Of a stretch of 64,000 nucleotides of DNA, positions 48,436 to 56,867 are shown one piece after another. The notes beneath the pieces are model-generated. The model ran no database searches, was not told where the DNA came from, and saw nothing but the letters and a program-made list of their open reading frames with translations. This DNA comes from Bacteroidales bacterium (lineage in GTDB: Bacteria; Bacteroidota; Bacteroidia; Bacteroidales; M50B96). Position numbers and translations under genes: made by a program. Position 1 is the first letter of the stretch, and the number at the start of each line of letters is the position of its first letter. The stretch covers positions 1-64,000 of the forward strand of contig JAIOYV010000023.1 in the NCBI GenBank assembly GCA_021740905.1, given 5' to 3'.

Positions 48436-48466
48436 CAAAAGTAAAGAAGCTTTGCATTTCTTCCAA
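48436..48466 (-). promoter_or_regulatory. icd promoter
   Basis: Minus strand: TTG (48464-48466), exactly 20 nt, TACTTTTG (48436-48443). It matches the Bacteroidota consensus; predicted start near 48430, about 40 nt before the ATG. Confidence 0.6.
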
Positions 48467-48604
48467 AAATATATGTAAAAATGTAGATATTTAAAGATGA
48501 ATATTTTTGGGAGGGATTAATAGGTTGCCATCGTATTGAATTGAGGTGAATTTGAAATTTCATTCTGGTAATTGTAATTCACAAAACTCAACCAATCCAT
48601 TACC

Positions 48605-49033
48605 TTATTCATAGTCAAGAAGAGCAAGCTTTACCTCCTCTAAAGTTTCTTCTGCCACCCTTGAGAATTTCTGGACAATTTCCAAAATCTCTCTTGTGGC
48701 TGTTGGCGAATATGTCTCATTGTCGAAAACAATGGGCACTGCTACCGATGAACTTAGGTCAATGCCCTCGTTGTTGCTGTGTTTTCGGCAAAGATGGTCG
48801 AGTTTATGTAGCTCGTTAGCCATTTCGTGAAGACCAAACACCCGGATGGTCTCTTTGGCAAAAAAGGCTTCGCCTCCAAGCAGATACCATTTGCCATCTT
48901 CTGCAAAAGTATTCATTTGGATGCTGAATTTTTTTAGCTGAAGAATGAATATTTCGAGCATGTTCTTTTCGATCTTTTTGTTGCTACGAGAATGTTCGCG
49001 CAGATAATCTAAATTGATATATTGGTATCCCAT
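48605..49033 (-). CDS. Hpt-like protein lacking the phospho-accepting histidine
   Basis: A 142-aa soluble protein, all helical in appearance. Residues 7-80 follow the plan of a histidine phosphotransfer domain: INLDYLREHS, a LEIFILQLKKF helix, then KWYLLGGEAFFAKETIRVFGLHEMANELHKLDHL. In Hpt domains the pattern is W.xxL....AH..K......G...L...L..L; here the residue at the His position is F57 while the following Lys (K60) and Gly (G67) are kept. If the assignment is right it cannot carry phosphate and may act as a binding or decoy protein. It could also be an unrelated helical bundle. No signalling gene adjoins it. Confidence 0.5.
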   Translation of the reverse strand: MGYQYINLDYLREHSRSNKKIEKNMLEIFILQLKKFSIQMNTFAEDGKWYLLGGEAFFAKETIRVFGLHEMANELHKLDHLCRKHSNNEGIDLSSSVAVPIVFDNETYSPTATREILEIVQKFSRVAEETLEEVKLALLDYE

Positions 49034-49235
49034 ACGATGTTAATTAAGAATATCCCACAAAAATAGTTTAAAGAATCGACTCTTAGTTTGTTGGGTGTAC
49101 GACAAAATCCACTCAATTTATTACCACTAGGGATTTTGAGAATTGGTAGAAGCATTGGGCAATTTTCATTTCTCAGTTTACAATTCATCGCTCCGACACT
49201 CCGTCGCACACTCCACTCCCTAATGCCCAATAAAA

Positions 49236-49264
49236 AAGGCTGTTATCGAACAAATAACAGCCTT
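49236..49264 (-). terminator. Terminator of the POT transporter gene
   Basis: 11-bp stem (49236-49246 with 49254-49264), 7-nt loop, followed on the minus strand by a TTTTTTA run. It is 23 nt beyond the stop codon at 49287. Confidence 0.75.
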
Positions 49265-49286
49265 CTTTATTGAATATCAAAGTTTT

Positions 49287-51077
49287 TTATTTGGTTGCCT
49301 TTTCAAGGCGTTTCATAATAGAGAAAATAAATGCGGCCGATATTAAACAGCAAATAATGAAAATCGACCAAACTTGCCATATTTCAATCTTGGCCCACAT
49401 AAAGCTTCCAACAAACAATAGCTTGTTCCCAACGGCAGTGGCGAGTAGCCAGCCACCCTGCATAATCCCTTGGAATCTTACAGGAGAAACTTTTGAAACA
49501 AATGATATCCCCATAGGGCTTAAGAACAATTCAGCAAATGTCAATATCAAATAGGTATTTATCAACCAATAGGGCGAAACACGGTCGGGTGATGGGCTGC
49601 CACCCAAATCACCGGGCGAAAGAAGGCTTAAAGAGCCCCAAACCATCACCATGAACCCAATTGCGGCCAGGATCATCCCGATACCAATTTTCTTGGGTGT
49701 TGTGGGTTCCATCTTTCTTTTGCGTAAAAATGCGAATACTCCCAATATAAATGGAGTAAGGATCACAATAAAGATGGGGTTGAACGATTGGAAAATTTCT
49801 GGTTCGATAGGATTGCTGGCAGGTACGTGGGTATATCTGTAAAGAGCATACACAAGCCCAGCCAATGCAATCAAGGCACTAATTATTTTGGTTTTCATCG
49901 AGGAATCTTTTCCGAGGAAAGTGGAAATGGCGATTATGACAGATAGGATGGAGATCATCCCCCCAAAATCAAAAAACAGGAAGGTAAATGCACCCACTGC
50001 CTTATCGGTGTAATCGCGTGCGAAAAATGAAAGGGTCAACCCGTTTTGGTGGAACGACATCCAGAAAAAGATGACAACACCAAATACTAGCAATAAGGCT
50101 GTAACTTTAGGTTTTTCTTCTTTTGTTGAAGCCAATGAAATCCAGGAAATAAAACTGGCAAACAAACCAATTGCGAGGCCAGAATATAAGTCTTTAAGAT
50201 AATAAACACCCACAGCCACAGCGCCACCAATAATCAACGAATATATTATGTGCATTGGGTTTGCGGGGGCTTTTGCGGTATTGTTCGCTTTTTCTGCCAA
50301 GGCTTCTTCCGATTGAGAACCAGTCGGTAACATTTTTTGGAAGAATACATAAACCAACAAGGATATTACCATAGAAACAGCTGCAACTCCAAATGCATAG
50401 TTGTATCCGGTCGAAAACACCTGAAGGTAGTCTGATGCAAAAGCGGTAAGATCGACGACCTGGCTCCCGGTTACATTATCGGCAAGGGTTTGTAGTGTGC
50501 TTGTATCGGTAATAGTTTTGTCAAGCATTTGGTGGCACAACGAAGGCAAGTCGGCATCGTACAAATACCCATGCGTACTCAACAACCAGTTACGGATACC
50601 ATTGGCGGCATGAGGGGCAACCAATGCCCCCATGTTTATACCCATGTAGAAAATGCTAAAAGCAGAATCCCGGAGTTTTGAGTATTTTGGGTCATCATAC
50701 AACTGGCCAACAATTGCCTGCAGGTTTCCTTTGAATAGCCCATTTCCGAAAGCAATTACATAAAGTGCTATAAGCGTAAATGTCAGGTTCATCCCGGGGG
50801 TGGCCATTAAGATGTAACCGATAAGCATAATCAAAATACCAGTAAATATTACCGCTTTGTATTTTTTGGTCTTGTCAGCAATAATACCACCGACTAGTGC
50901 CAGTGCATAGATGGCAAAATAAAAATTGCTGTAATGTCCACCAGCTTCTTCCGCATTCAGACCAAATTTGGCCTGCAAAAAGTACACTAAGCAAGCCATC
51001 ATGGTGTAGAACCCAAACCGTTCTCCCATATTAGCAAAGAAGGCTACATATAATCCTTTTGGATGTCCTTTAAACAT
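49287..51077 (-). CDS. POT/PTR family proton-coupled peptide transporter
   Basis: A 596-aa inner-membrane protein with about 14 hydrophobic segments. The N-terminal signature MGERFGFYTMMACL (E19, R20, F21, Y24) corresponds to the ExxERFxYY proton-coupling motif of POT transporters, with Asn at the first Glu position (N16). A central loop holds a hydrophilic stretch (SQSEEALAEKANNTAKAPANP). Members import di- and tripeptides with protons. The aminopeptidase P pair at 8.4-11 kb would suit downstream use of such peptides, but there is no physical link. Monocistronic, with a terminator downstream and a TATATTTG element at 51119-51126 upstream. Confidence 0.9.
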   Translation of the reverse strand: MFKGHPKGLYVAFFANMGERFGFYTMMACLVYFLQAKFGLNAEEAGGHYSNFYFAIYALALVGGIIADKTKKYKAVIFTGILIMLIGYILMATPGMNLTFTLIALYVIAFGNGLFKGNLQAIVGQLYDDPKYSKLRDSAFSIFYMGINMGALVAPHAANGIRNWLLSTHGYLYDADLPSLCHQMLDKTITDTSTLQTLADNVTGSQVVDLTAFASDYLQVFSTGYNYAFGVAAVSMVISLLVYVFFQKMLPTGSQSEEALAEKANNTAKAPANPMHIIYSLIIGGAVAVGVYYLKDLYSGLAIGLFASFISWISLASTKEEKPKVTALLLVFGVVIFFWMSFHQNGLTLSFFARDYTDKAVGAFTFLFFDFGGMISILSVIIAISTFLGKDSSMKTKIISALIALAGLVYALYRYTHVPASNPIEPEIFQSFNPIFIVILTPFILGVFAFLRKRKMEPTTPKKIGIGMILAAIGFMVMVWGSLSLLSPGDLGGSPSPDRVSPYWLINTYLILTFAELFLSPMGISFVSKVSPVRFQGIMQGGWLLATAVGNKLLFVGSFMWAKIEIWQVWSIFIICCLISAAFIFSIMKRLEKATK

Positions 51078-51118
51078 AATTTTTCAGTTTTATTTATTAT
51101 TCATTTTCATAAGGTGGA

Positions 51119-51126
51119 CAAATATA
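51119..51126 (-). promoter_or_regulatory. -7 element upstream of the POT gene
   Basis: TATATTTG on the minus strand, about 40 nt before the ATG. The nearest TTG lies 25 nt upstream instead of 19-21, so only the -7 box is convincing. Confidence 0.4.
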
Positions 51127-51253
51127 AAAATCATTTCCATAATTCCTTATGCAAAACATCCAAAGTTATTAATTCATTTTTCTTTTGAAAGTAAAAATTC
51201 AACTTACTGAACGATTTTGCAGAGATTTTTTTTTTAAATCTCAGTTAATCTTT

Positions 51254-51261
51254 TAAATTTG
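51254..51261 (+). promoter_or_regulatory. -7 element and Shine-Dalgarno of the NAD(P)HX repair gene
   Basis: TAAATTTG fits TAnnTTTG; transcription would start near 51267. The leader is then about 14 nt and contains AAGGAG just before the ATG at 51281, a strong Shine-Dalgarno for a phylum that seldom uses one. Confidence 0.4.
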
Positions 51262-51280
51262 TAAGAAAAAGGAGACCATC

Positions 51281-52795
51281 ATGAAAATTCTCAGTGTAAA
51301 TCAAATCAGGCAAGCAGACCAAAATACCATCTCAAATGAGCCTATCGAATCGATCGATTTGATGGAAAGGGCTGCAATTCAGCTGGAAAAATGGATTGTG
51401 GAGCGTTTTTCCACCGATAATAGATTCAAAATATTTGCCGGTCCGGGCAACAATGGGGGCGATGGTTTGGCACTCGCCCGGCTGTTGGCCGAAGGTGGAT
51501 ATAAGGTGGAGGTGTTTATGCCTTATATTTCCGATTCCCTGAGCCAGGATTGCCAAATCAACCTGAACCGCCTCACTGAACAGGGCAAAATTCAGGTTCA
51601 AAATCTCGACGAACATGATTATCTACCCGAATTGTCACCCGACGATGTAGTGGTGGATGCTTTGTTTGGGTCGGGCCTCAATAGGGTGTCAGAGGGTTTT
51701 GTGGTGCAGGTTATTCAGCATATCAATGCAAGCGGTGCAACCATTATTTCTATTGATATCCCATCGGGTTTGTTTAGCGAAGATAATTTGAGCAACCTGC
51801 CCGAAGGAATTGTGCAGGCCGATTATACCCTTAGCTTTGAGTTTCCAAAACTGGCTTTCTTTTTCCACGAAAACTACGAGTATGTGGGCGAATGGTTTGT
51901 GCTTCCCATTCACTTGATAATCGATTTTATCGACGATTCTGAGATTAATTATTATTACTGCTCGGGCTGGGAATTATCGCGAAAATTAATAAAGCGGAAG
52001 CGGTTCGACCACAAGGGAAAATTTGGGCATGCCTTTCTGATCTCAGGAAGCTATGGGAAAATCGGAGCTGCCGTGCTTGCAGCTAGGGCTTGTTTGAGGG
52101 CAGGAGTGGGGCTGCTCACTGTCCATATCCCTCGTTTTGGCTACGAGATTATCCAAACAGCTATCCCCGAAGCCATGACGAGTATTGACAAGTACGACAA
52201 GGTGATTTCGAAAATCCCTTCGATGGAAAATTATTCTGCTGTAGGGATTGGTCCTGGCATTGGCAGGTCGCGCCAGGCTACATTTGCGTTGAAGGATTTG
52301 CTCGAAAAAGCAACCGCCCCTTTGATCATCGATGCAGATGCGATTAACATTATTTCTGAAAACAGGGAAATGATCCAGTTTATCCCACAAAACAGTATTC
52401 TTACTCCACATCCAAAGGAGTTTGAACGTCTTGTTGGAAAGTCTGACGGGGATTTCGACAGATTACAAAGGCAGATTCAATTTTCGAAAGAAAACAACGT
52501 AGTTGTTGTTCTTAAAGGCGCTTTTACTTCGGTGTCGTCAACTGAAGGGAAAGTTTACTTCAACACCACTGGTAACCCCGGCATGGCCAAAGGGGGCTGC
52601 GGCGATGTGCTTACAGGGATAATCCTCGCACTATATGCACAGAACTATAGTCCTTACGAGGCTGCCATACTCGGTGTTTTTCTTCACGGCCTGGCTGCCG
52701 ATCTTGCCATTCAGGAAACTAGTCAAGAGGCTCTCCTTTCGTCCGACATTATTAATTATCTAGGAAAGGCTTTCACTGCCTTGAAAAAAATGTAA
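51281..52795 (+). CDS. nnr: Bifunctional NAD(P)HX epimerase/dehydratase
   Basis: A 504-aa two-domain repair enzyme. Residues ~1-215 are the YjeF_N epimerase domain with FAGPGNNGGDGLALARLL near 49-66 and DALFGSGLNR near 126-135. Residues ~225-500 are the ribokinase-like ADP/ATP-dependent dehydratase with GIGPGIGRS, LTPHPKEFERL and the anion-hole signature NPGMAKGGCGDVLTG. Together they convert damaged hydrated NADH/NADPH back to the normal cofactors. Length and fusion are the common bacterial arrangement. Single gene in the cytoplasm. Confidence 0.94.
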   Translation: MKILSVNQIRQADQNTISNEPIESIDLMERAAIQLEKWIVERFSTDNRFKIFAGPGNNGGDGLALARLLAEGGYKVEVFMPYISDSLSQDCQINLNRLTEQGKIQVQNLDEHDYLPELSPDDVVVDALFGSGLNRVSEGFVVQVIQHINASGATIISIDIPSGLFSEDNLSNLPEGIVQADYTLSFEFPKLAFFFHENYEYVGEWFVLPIHLIIDFIDDSEINYYYCSGWELSRKLIKRKRFDHKGKFGHAFLISGSYGKIGAAVLAARACLRAGVGLLTVHIPRFGYEIIQTAIPEAMTSIDKYDKVISKIPSMENYSAVGIGPGIGRSRQATFALKDLLEKATAPLIIDADAINIISENREMIQFIPQNSILTPHPKEFERLVGKSDGDFDRLQRQIQFSKENNVVVVLKGAFTSVSSTEGKVYFNTTGNPGMAKGGCGDVLTGIILALYAQNYSPYEAAILGVFLHGLAADLAIQETSQEALLSSDIINYLGKAFTALKKM

Positions 52796-52901
52796 TTTTG
52801 GGGCTTTGATTTTGAGTTTTTCATGTAATCTGGTTTAGGTCGTTTCGATAAATATCCAATTTTGTACAAAAGAGGTTTAATTGGATTCAATTTTAAGGTG
52901 T

Positions 52902-54083
52902 ATGATCAGAAATAAATATTTTACAGTAGCTATTTTGCTAAGTTCCCTTTTTGCCATCTCGTGCAGCAACTATAGGATTTATAATCTGAATGATGCCCCA
53001 TGTATTGAAATAGAGGATCATGGGCTAATTTACGCGCTCCCCAAAACTGTTTTAAGGGTAGAAGTGGAAACCAGAAAAGTTGAATACAAAGCTGGGTCTT
53101 ATGCTTCGTATGCCGAAAAATACCTTGGTATACAGAATGTGCCGAAAAAAGATAGCATTGCCTGGTATATTTCAGATGTGCAGATCAGCTCCTACGCCGT
53201 ACCGGATAGCGGACATTATTATTATATCGAATCGGACCACCCTACTCAATCCGACTTCCTCCAGCTTTCGCAGCAAGGATTGATTGTTTCGATTAATAGC
53301 CCAGTCGATGAACAAGTCGATGAAACCAATACGGATCTGTTCCTAAACAAGGTTTTCAATAAGTCCATCAAGCATACCCAATTGCCTGTAATGGATGCCC
53401 AAACCGAAAGGATCGATACCACTTTCCGTACTATAGTAACCGATTCATCCTTTTTAAGGATACCGGTACTTCATAAGCAACAAGTAAATAAAACGATGGA
53501 AGAGAAGGCATCCGAAATCGCCGATTTAATCCTCGAATTGCGCGAAGAAAAGGTAGCTCTAATTACAGGCGACATCAATAAGTTTCCCGATGGTGATGCA
53601 TTAGGTATCATTATAAGTGAGTTTAAAAAAATTGAAGATCAATATCTGCCTTTATTTACAGGCACCCAGTCGGAGCAGGTTGTCCGTTCCGTGTATGATT
53701 TTACGCCCAGCCTGCAAAACCAAAAGAGCAATAATGTCCTATTCCGGTTTTCTCCTCATAAAGGGATCCTTTCGAACACCGATTTGTCTGGGGTTCCGGT
53801 AATGGTAGTGGCCTCCGATCAGCGATACACCAAAAATGTGGAGTCGTTTATTCAACACAAAGATACTATTGTCGAAAAAGCCAAAGGTTTGTTTTACCGG
53901 ATACCTGAGGAGGCCGTAGTTCAGATAGTAGAAGATTCGAAAGTAATAGCCTCAAAACGGATACAGCTTGCCCAATACGGAAAAAACAATATTCTTCCTT
54001 TCCGGTTTATCAAGAATAAAAATTTGAAGATTGAATTTTATCCCGGAACGGGGGCTTTAAAGGGAGTCTCCAGTCTTCAGTAG
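52902..54083 (+). CDS. DUF4831-like lipoprotein
   Basis: About 393 aa. The ATG at 52902 is preferred over a TTG seven codons upstream because it starts a normal lipoprotein signal (MIRNKYFTVAILLSSLFAISC, lipobox Cys at about residue 21). The mature part is mixed alpha/beta, with conserved-looking stretches ALPKTVLRVEVE, EVEYKAG-type and AEKYLGI followed by a Ser/Tyr-rich segment; this recalls the DUF4831 family of Bacteroidota, which has no known function. Probably anchored in the outer or inner membrane facing the periplasm. Not evidently in an operon with nnr (106-nt gap). Confidence 0.65.
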   Translation: MIRNKYFTVAILLSSLFAISCSNYRIYNLNDAPCIEIEDHGLIYALPKTVLRVEVETRKVEYKAGSYASYAEKYLGIQNVPKKDSIAWYISDVQISSYAVPDSGHYYYIESDHPTQSDFLQLSQQGLIVSINSPVDEQVDETNTDLFLNKVFNKSIKHTQLPVMDAQTERIDTTFRTIVTDSSFLRIPVLHKQQVNKTMEEKASEIADLILELREEKVALITGDINKFPDGDALGIIISEFKKIEDQYLPLFTGTQSEQVVRSVYDFTPSLQNQKSNNVLFRFSPHKGILSNTDLSGVPVMVVASDQRYTKNVESFIQHKDTIVEKAKGLFYRIPEEAVVQIVEDSKVIASKRIQLAQYGKNNILPFRFIKNKNLKIEFYPGTGALKGVSSLQ

Positions 54084-54214
54084 GCAAATGGCAATCGGCT
54101 CTCCGTTCCAATATGCTGGACTGATGATGATTTTCTCTGTAAAGTTTAGTTCAATATTTGTTCAAGTAATATCAAGAATGACTTGTCCTTTTACATCTAC
54201 TTATTGGAAGTACT

Positions 54215-54319
54215 ATGACAACAAAATTAATAAATATCAAAAATGACAAGGCCTTGGAAGTGCTTAAGAGCCTTGAAAATATACACTTTATTGAGTTCGT
54301 GGACGAATGTTATTATTGA
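54215..54319 (+). pseudogene. Truncated antitoxin-like gene
   Basis: A 34-codon frame starting MTTKLINIKNDKALEVLKSLENIHFIE, which resembles the N-terminus of small antitoxins that precede PIN toxins in Bacteroidota (KALELLKDLE.L..I pattern). After that it runs out of frame into the remains of a PIN-domain gene. It appears that the antitoxin's 3' part and the toxin's first bases were lost in one deletion. Confidence 0.45.
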
Positions 54320-54671
54320 AGTATTGAAGGAAAACCAAAATGTAGTTTCAAATATTGAAATTATTGGAATGGATTTTACATACATCAGTACTATAACAGC
54401 AGGAGAGTAATATTTCGGTGCCTTAAACAAGTCAGAACTAATTTTAATTCAGAAGAAATTAGCTTCTATTGTCCATATTCCTATAAACGTGGCAATCTCT
54501 GACAAATTTGAGGAGCTAATGATTAAATATTCATTAAGCCATAAATTATCAATTCCTGATGCAATCATTGCTGCCAAGGCATTGCACTATGATATTCAAT
54601 TGTACACATACAATGTAAAGGATTTTCGGTTTATTGAAGGTTTTCGATTATTTGATTTCAAGAAAGGATGA
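54303..54671 (+). pseudogene. VapC-like PIN-domain toxin, broken
   Basis: In one frame the DNA encodes TNVIIEVLKENQN... then ISTITAGE, a TAA stop (54408-54410), YFGALNKSEL..., and a C-terminal half with YSLSHKLSIPDAIIAAKAL and LYTYNVKDFRFIEGF. These match the PIN (VapC) toxin plan: N-terminal D-TN, the AGEL-YFGA Glu and the C-terminal PDA and N-KDF acidic motifs. The start codon and first Asp codon are missing or out of frame, and the TAA replaces a codon that is normally Leu (one-base change from TTA). The gene should be non-functional. The last 60 codons (54489-54671) remain open. Confidence 0.7.
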
Positions 54672-54697
54672 AAAGCATAGGTAAGGATTTAAGGTAA

Positions 54698-54720
54698 GGT
54701 GCGGATTTACAATCCGCACC
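54698..54720. repeat. Perfect small palindrome (REP-like)
   Basis: GGTGCGGATT (54698-54707) pairs exactly with AATCCGCACC (54711-54720) across TAC. It is G+C-rich in an AT-rich spacer and stands just after the dead toxin gene. It looks like a dispersed palindromic element, but no second copy is present in this window. Confidence 0.45.
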
Positions 54721-54826
54721 AGTGCAGGGAAGTTTTATTTGTATGAAGGAAGTCCCCATCTGGTTGTCTTCAGTTCACTTATATTTAAGTTTATTCAACT
54801 ATGGCTTCGCAATACCAATAGTATTT

Positions 54827-55543
54827 TCAATTTTCCGAATTATTCTTCAGACGATCTTCACCACCCCACGGACGAATCTTTTCAGCCTTGAATTGGTTCT
54901 TTGAAGTCATTTTACCAATTATCTTTATTTTTTCACCAACACGCATTCTCACCGATGAAATTATATCAGCACCATGAAAATCTACTGTCCATTTAGTTGC
55001 GTTAAAATCGCTCAAACTGAAAGCAGAGTCGTTTAAGGATTCAATCGTCCCTGAAAGATATCCTTCGTCAGGCATGCTCCACATTTTAATTTTTTTATCC
55101 TGTACACTTTCATAAAGGCTGACATTAATGGCAAAAGAATTTTCCAGCCATTTTGCACCTCCGCTGATAAAAAAGAAAGTTCCAAGCAAAATACTTAAAG
55201 CGGTGCAATAACTTAGTAGTGAAATAGCGGTGAACTTATATCCTTTTTTTGATTTTCTAAAACTGAAAAAGGAAATGGAAAGTAAGATAGCAAGGGAAAT
55301 AATCCAGAAAAATGGAACTAATCCGAGGGCAAATTCGAACCATGAGTGAGACATGTGAATGATCAGGTTAAAGTCGATTTGCTGGATAGCAAACAAGATA
55401 ACAGAGAACGCCAAAGATCCAATAACAATTGCAAAAAGGAATATCAGCAATACTGTTGCATTTTGAAATGAATGCCACCATTTTGGTTTTGGGTTTAGGT
55501 TTTGCCCCCTGATTTTTTCGATAAGTTTTTCCGCATTATCCAT
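54827..55543 (-). CDS. Membrane protein, probable anti-sigma factor
   Basis: A 238-aa protein with a short cytoplasmic N-terminus (1-27), three hydrophobic helices (about 28-52, 68-92, 103-126) and a soluble C-terminal domain (about 130-238), probably beta-rich. It starts 16 nt after the ECF sigma factor gene in the same orientation, the usual place of a cognate anti-sigma factor. It lacks an obvious zinc-finger ZAS motif, so the role rests on context. The final residues RPWGGEDRLKNNSEN are hydrophilic. Confidence 0.5.
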   Translation of the reverse strand: MDNAEKLIEKIRGQNLNPKPKWWHSFQNATVLLIFLFAIVIGSLAFSVILFAIQQIDFNLIIHMSHSWFEFALGLVPFFWIISLAILLSISFFSFRKSKKGYKFTAISLLSYCTALSILLGTFFFISGGAKWLENSFAINVSLYESVQDKKIKMWSMPDEGYLSGTIESLNDSAFSLSDFNATKWTVDFHGADIISSVRMRVGEKIKIIGKMTSKNQFKAEKIRPWGGEDRLKNNSEN

Positions 55544-55559
55544 GATGTCTGTCTAATCT

Positions 55560-56141
55560 TTATTGAAAGTATTTTTTAAAAGAAGCTAAATCTCTAAATT
55601 TCTGTTTTGCCCTGTTTATGCGGATTGCAACCGTGCCTTCAGGTATCTTTAAAATATCAGAAATCTCTTCGTAACTTTTTTTCTCAAGAAATTTAAGGAT
55701 TAGAACCTCTCTGTATTTTATTGGTACGAGGTTCAATGTCTCATAAAGAAGAATTTGCTCCTCTTCTTCATCTTCTGAATCGGGTTTATTGTCATCCGTA
55801 ATGAGATGTTCACAATTCTTAATATCAATTGTTTTGTTTTTCCCATAGGATTTATTTCTCCTGATAGAAGAAACCACTTCATTGTGAACAATCCGGTAAA
55901 TCCAACTGGAAAGTTTAAGGTCCTGATCAAATTTTTTCAGGTTTCGCCATATTTTGATGAATGATTCCTGAAGGATGTCTTGAGCCTCTTCAGCAGTTAT
56001 TCCAGTCATCCGTTGAATATAGCGAAGCAATTCAGGCTCAAATCGTTTGTAAAGGCATGAAAAATAGTCGAGATCTTCAAGCGACTTCTTAACGATTTCG
56101 TTATCACTTAAATCTTCGCAGCTATCCTGGGGCTTTATCAT
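55560..56141 (-). CDS. ECF-type RNA polymerase sigma-70 factor
   Basis: A 193-aa sigma factor. Region 2 spans about residues 25-95 (YFSCLYKRFEPELLRYI, ILQESFIKIWRNLKKFD, SWIYRIVHNEVVSSIRR) and region 4 spans about 125-185 (LVPIKYREVLILKFLEKKSYEEISDILKIPEGTVAIRINRAKQ), joined by an acidic linker (DDNKPDSEDEEEEQ). It should direct a small regulon and be held by the membrane protein encoded just downstream. The divergent exported-protein gene at 56298 is a plausible target. Confidence 0.92.
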   Translation of the reverse strand: MIKPQDSCEDLSDNEIVKKSLEDLDYFSCLYKRFEPELLRYIQRMTGITAEEAQDILQESFIKIWRNLKKFDQDLKLSSWIYRIVHNEVVSSIRRNKSYGKNKTIDIKNCEHLITDDNKPDSEDEEEEQILLYETLNLVPIKYREVLILKFLEKKSYEEISDILKIPEGTVAIRINRAKQKFRDLASFKKYFQ

Positions 56142-56297
56142 GCTGATTGATTATTCAAAAAAAGAATTATTTAAGCTGAAAAATAAAATTGACAAATTAG
56201 AACCCTTAAAAATGAAAGAAAACGATACCATTAGCGTATTAAAATTAAGATCAAGTATTTATTATCAATTTTCAAAAATAATTAAAAAACAGGAAAG

Positions 56298-56705
56298 ATG
56301 AAAAAGCTATCAGTACTAAAGTCGGGAATGGCAATGTTAATATTAGGATTGCTGCTCTCTTTCGCTTCAAACAGCATTGCACAGGAAGTAATTGAAATCC
56401 AGGTTTCACCGAATGTGCTTAATCTTCAGAACAATGGTCAGGTGGTGACGGTACATACCAACATTGCCTATTCAACAGTTGTGTCTGAAACTGTTTCCAT
56501 GAATGGTGTCTTAATCAACAGCTGGAAAGCAGACGACCAGGGGAATTTTGTTGCCAAGTTCCTGATGGAGGAAATAGTCGGTTTATCCTTGGTTATTGGT
56601 GATTACAATGAACTGACCCTCGAAGGCGTAAAAAGTGATGGGTCAACCTTTTCAGGTACAGATTCGATACTTGTGATCAATAATATCCCCACAGGAAAGA
56701 AATAA
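56298..56705 (+). CDS. Small exported protein of unknown function
   Basis: A 135-aa product with a signal peptide (MKKLSVLKSGMAMLILGLLLSFASNSIAQ, cleavage near residue 29) and a ~106-aa beta-rich mature domain (VIEIQVSPNVLNLQNNGQVVTVHTNI... LTLEGVKSDGSTFSGTDSILV). The plan recalls an Ig-like or cohesin-like fold, but I do not recognise a family. It is divergent from the ECF sigma factor gene (156-nt spacer) and ends in a strong terminator, so it may be a target of that sigma factor. Confidence 0.65.
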   Translation: MKKLSVLKSGMAMLILGLLLSFASNSIAQEVIEIQVSPNVLNLQNNGQVVTVHTNIAYSTVVSETVSMNGVLINSWKADDQGNFVAKFLMEEIVGLSLVIGDYNELTLEGVKSDGSTFSGTDSILVINNIPTGKK

Positions 56706-56735
56706 TTGATTTAACGATTTTTCCAATCGATTTAT

Positions 56736-56767
56736 AAAAAGCCCGTTGTACAGTCAACGGGCTTTTT
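56736..56767 (+). terminator. Terminator after the exported-protein gene
   Basis: 13-bp stem AAAAAGCCCGTTG/CAACGGGCTTTTT with loop TACAGT and following T residues, 30 nt after the stop codon. Confidence 0.85.
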
Positions 56768-56867
56768 TGTAAATTTGCCCCAGCGTAGGAGTTAAACCTT
56801 CTGCTGTCCGATGATTTCTCACTGCCGATTAGTTACTGCTGAATGAAGACTGGGGACTGCCAACAAA

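Noticed and set aside
54227-54430. 67-aa minus-strand frame over the toxin remnant
   Set aside because: The opposite strand explains the sequence much better as broken antitoxin/PIN codons.
54722-54904. 60-aa plus-strand frame after the palindrome
   Set aside because: No recognisable features; its 3' half is antisense to the membrane protein gene.
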